Shown here: piece after piece, positions 8,174 to 9,687 of the stretch
Position numbering within the stretch: the first letter of the stretch is position 1
How the letters are laid out: each line of letters opens with the position of its first letter
Assembly (NCBI GenBank): GCA_036524155.1
Contig: DATDCV010000169.1
Coordinates: 1 to 9,687, forward strand
Source of the DNA: DATDCV01 sp036524155
GTDB taxonomy: Bacteria > Verrucomicrobiota > Verrucomicrobiia > Limisphaerales > UBA8199
Length of the DNA: 9,687 nucleotides
Reading direction: 5' to 3'
Notes under the pieces: generated by a model
Seen by the model: only the letters and a program-made list of their open reading frames with translations
Told to the model about the DNA's origin: nothing
Databases searched by the model: none
Made by a program: the position numbers and the translations under genes

Positions 8174-9267
8174 ACGAACTGATTGAAGCGTTGCTCAAGC
8201 CGGTCTCCGCCGAGCAGCCGTGCGGCCCGGACCTGTCCTACGACGGCCGGTTTGACGAACTTGAGACTCTGCTGAAAGGCAAGCGCGAGATCGATATCGG
8301 CAACATCAAACGACCCGCCGAACCCCCTGATTGGCGCGAGCTGCAGCAGAAAGCGGCGGCCTTCCTGAAGGACTCCAAACACCTTCGCATCGCCATGATG
8401 TTTTGCTGCAGCCTGCTTCAAACCCGAGGCCTGGCAGGATTTCGTGACGGGCTCCAGCTCCTCCACGGTCTGGTCGAAAAATACTGGGGCGCGCTCTACC
8501 CCCTGCTTGATCCCGAGGATAACAACGATCCCACTGCGCGGTTGAACATGCTCAGCGCGCTGACGGCCCCGCGCGGCTCGGTGACCGGGTGGATGACCTT
8601 CATGGACTACCTCCACACGACCGCTCTCTGCCAGCCCAGAGGCGCCGCCGCGGTAACCTTTGAGCAGATCCAGAACGCGAAGCTGGGCCAAACCAGCCCG
8701 GAAGGCGCCGCGCCCCAAGGCCCGACGCTGGCCGCGCTGACGCCGGTTTTGCGCGCCGGCGCCGCTCAGATCGCCGAGAGCCACGGCTGCCTGAAAGAAG
8801 CGCTCGAGGCTGTCCAGGGTATGGATCGCTACCTGACCAGCACTCTTTCGGCGGGAAAGACCATGAGCTTCGACGAACTCGAAAAGACCCTCCAGGCCAT
8901 GTTGACCGCGTTGCAGCCATACCTGCCGGTCCCGGGCGGCGATGGCGGCGAGACCGCCGAGGCTGCCAGTACGCCCGAGGCGTCCACCGTCGAGAGCCCC
9001 GGCTCCGGAATTGTGATCAGCGGCTCGATCCGTTCCCGCGAGGACGTCGTCAAGGCTCTCGAGAAAATTTGCCAATACTACGACCAGGTCGAGCCCGGCA
9101 GCCCGGTGCCTTATCTGCTCCGCCGCGCCCAAAAACTCGCCAACATGAACTTCGTCCAGGCGGTCCAGGAGCTGAACCTGGTCACCGATACCTCCACGCT
9201 GCGCCCTAGCATGGGTTCAACGGTGGAAAGCAGCCAGCCGCCGCCTCAGCCGGACGCATCGACGTGA
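8170..9267 (+). CDS. tssA: T6SS assembly protein TssA (ImpA N-terminal domain type)
   Basis: TssA works in the cytoplasm, priming the baseplate and capping or coordinating growth of the tube and sheath. The N-terminal ImpA domain is clear: LKPVSAEQPCGPDLSYD at 9-25, DWRELQQKAAAFL, and EKYWGALYPLLDP with the conserved Y105-W106 pair, followed by ARLNMLSAL. The middle is helical, then a low-complexity linker (about 255-280, Gly/Glu/Ala/Ser/Thr-rich). The short conserved C-terminal element starts at S289 (SREDVVKALEKICQYYDQ, then EPGSPVPYLLRRAQKLA). The tail is Ser/Pro-rich. At 365 residues it is a normal length for TssA with a short C-terminal domain. The ATG overlaps the stop of the TagF-like gene (ATGA) and has no Shine-Dalgarno sequence, again suggesting coupled translation. 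It is the last gene of the visible operon. Confidence 0.93.
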   Translation: MNELIEALLKPVSAEQPCGPDLSYDGRFDELETLLKGKREIDIGNIKRPAEPPDWRELQQKAAAFLKDSKHLRIAMMFCCSLLQTRGLAGFRDGLQLLHGLVEKYWGALYPLLDPEDNNDPTARLNMLSALTAPRGSVTGWMTFMDYLHTTALCQPRGAAAVTFEQIQNAKLGQTSPEGAAPQGPTLAALTPVLRAGAAQIAESHGCLKEALEAVQGMDRYLTSTLSAGKTMSFDELEKTLQAMLTALQPYLPVPGGDGGETAEAASTPEASTVESPGSGIVISGSIRSREDVVKALEKICQYYDQVEPGSPVPYLLRRAQKLANMNFVQAVQELNLVTDTSTLRPSMGSTVESSQPPPQPDAST

Positions 9268-9277
9268 GACTGAGATT

Positions 9278-9302
9278 CCCTCTTCTCCTTTGGAAGAGAG
9301 GG
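9278..9302 (+). terminator. Hairpin just after tssA, possible terminator or mRNA 3' end
   Basis: The stem starts 10 bases after the tssA stop, where an operon terminator would be expected. The stem is about 11 bp with a 3-base loop. No run of T follows (TTAGGGAGAG), so it does not fit a classical Rho-independent terminator. It is also simply the head of repeat copy A and may end or protect the transcript only by position. Confidence 0.3.
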
Positions 9303-9355
9303 TTAGGGAGAGAATTCCCCGAACATGTTCGCGCATTGCACCCCTGAACCCCTCG
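9278..9355. repeat. Extended hairpin repeat, copy A
   Basis: An 11-bp imperfect stem (9278-9288 with 9292-9302, loop TTT, one mismatch and one G-T pair) is followed by a G-rich arm (TTAGGGAGA), GAATTCC at 9312-9318, a GTTC box, TTCGCGCAT at 9328-9336 and GAACC then CCTCG up to 9355. The same order of blocks occurs in copy B, so these are two members of one repeat family. Confidence 0.65.
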
Positions 9356-9376
9356 CAGCGCCCGCGCTCGCAGCAT

Positions 9377-9484
9377 CCCCTCTCCTCGGGGAGAGGGGTA
9401 GGGGTGAGGGGGAATTCCTTGAGCTTGTTCATGCGGGGCCTAGGCTCGCGTTCGCGCATGCATTGGGACCGTGAACCTTCCTCG
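9377..9484. repeat. Extended hairpin repeat, copy B
   Basis: A perfect 9-bp stem (CCCCTCTCC at 9377-9385 with GGAGAGGGG at 9390-9398, loop TCGG) is followed by TAGGGGTGAGGGG, GAATTCC at 9412-9418, TTGTTC, TTCGCGCAT at 9451-9459, GTGAACC at 9471-9477 and CCTCG to 9484. Compared with copy A it has about 20 extra bases between the GTTC box and TTCGCGCAT. Confidence 0.65.
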
Positions 9485-9514
9485 AGCCAGGAGCCACCTC
9501 TCCCCTAGCCAGTC

Positions 9515-9537
9515 TCCCCCAAAGGCGGAGAGGGGGA
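9515..9537. repeat. Degenerate hairpin repeat, copy C
   Basis: TCCCCC at 9515-9520 faces GGGGGA at 9532-9537 across a purine-rich loop that contains GGCGGAGA. The composition is that of the other hairpins but the stem is short and I see no shared tail. Confidence 0.4.
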
Positions 9538-9580
9538 CACGACACGGCCTTCAGTTTTTGCATCGCGCCGCCTGGTGTCT

Positions 9581-9617
9581 CCCTCTCCTCAACTGGAGGA
9601 GAGGGTCGGGGAGAGGA
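9581..9617. repeat. Hairpin repeat, copy D
   Basis: A perfect 10-bp stem (CCCTCTCCTC at 9581-9590 with GAGGAGAGGG at 9596-9605, loop AACTG) is followed by a second G-rich arm, TCGGGGAGAGG. This head matches those of copies A and B, but the GAATTCC and TTCGCGCAT tail blocks are missing. Confidence 0.65.
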
Positions 9618-9687
9618 GGCCCTTTCTCTCTTCTGCGCTACCGTTCATGGAAAGGAGGCTCCTTGTATCGAGATTGCTCTGTCACAC

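Larger units (their letters stand above)
9268..9687. other. Gene-free tail with clustered hairpin repeats
   Basis: I see no convincing gene on either strand in these 420 bases. The short open frames here run straight through the hairpins and have biased, repetitive composition. The region is dominated by CCCTCTCC / GGAGAGGG inverted repeats, annotated separately. The last 30 bases hold a small AAGGA / TCCTT inverted repeat (about 9652-9664) and no recognisable gene start. It marks the end of the T6SS operon. Confidence 0.7.

Noticed and set aside
8164..9132. Open frame of about 320 codons on the - strand opposite tssA
   Set aside because: It is the shadow of a strongly coding gene with recognised TssA domains.
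9320..9331. CGAACATGTTCG palindrome as a LexA/SOS box
   Set aside because: The Bacillus-type box needs four bases between CGAAC and GTTCG and here there are two; the site lies inside a repeat after an operon, not at a promoter.
9217..9508. Short open frames on both strands after tssA
   Set aside because: They run through the hairpin repeats and give repetitive, low-complexity peptides with no start context.
9278..9620. Hairpin cluster as a CRISPR array
   Set aside because: Copies are unequal in length, spacing and sequence, with no constant repeat and no regular spacers.

Overview
This window is most of a type VI secretion system (T6SS) gene cluster, all on the + strand. The order is tssK (damaged or cut 5' end), tssL, tssM, a tagF-like fusion gene, then tssA. 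The DNA is GC-rich and every gene has strong GC-type codon bias, so the reverse strand is full of long meaningless open frames. The gene set, the short TssL with one membrane helix and the 'FGKHPGWDDHI' form of the TagF-like domain resemble clusters I associate with the Verrucomicrobia/Planctomycetes group. The asparagine/threonine-rich exported regions and the many CCCTCTCC/GGAGAGGG hairpins after the last gene fit the same group. This placement is recall and inference, not a search result.

Layout. Bases 1-129 carry an AT-richer stretch. In one frame it reads as the end of an unrelated protein; in the tssK frame it does not look like TssK. From about 125 to 1081 is a good TssK lacking roughly the first third of the family. 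tssL (1078-1782) overlaps it by 4 bases. After 44 bases comes tssM (1827-5513), a full IcmF-type protein with an intact nucleotide-binding site. After 26 bases comes an 877-codon gene (5540-8173) joining a TagF-like domain, a proline-rich linker, one membrane helix, four 60-residue TPR-like repeats and a second set of degenerate repeats. tssA (8170-9267) overlaps its stop by 4 bases. The last 420 bases hold no gene but at least four hairpin repeats, two of which share a longer common tail.

How the parts work together, from family knowledge: TssK links the baseplate to the membrane complex, TssL and TssM form the inner-membrane part of that complex, and TssA primes and caps sheath/tube growth. 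TagF proteins repress T6SS assembly after translation, usually by binding the Fha scaffold. The tight spacing and two ATGA overlaps indicate one translationally coupled operon.

Most interesting points: (1) the TagF-like domain anchored in the membrane and fused to an expanding repeat array; (2) the abrupt break at about base 125 in tssK; (3) the structured repeat family after tssA. TssB, TssC, TssE, TssF, TssG, TssH, TssI, TssD and TssJ are not in the window.
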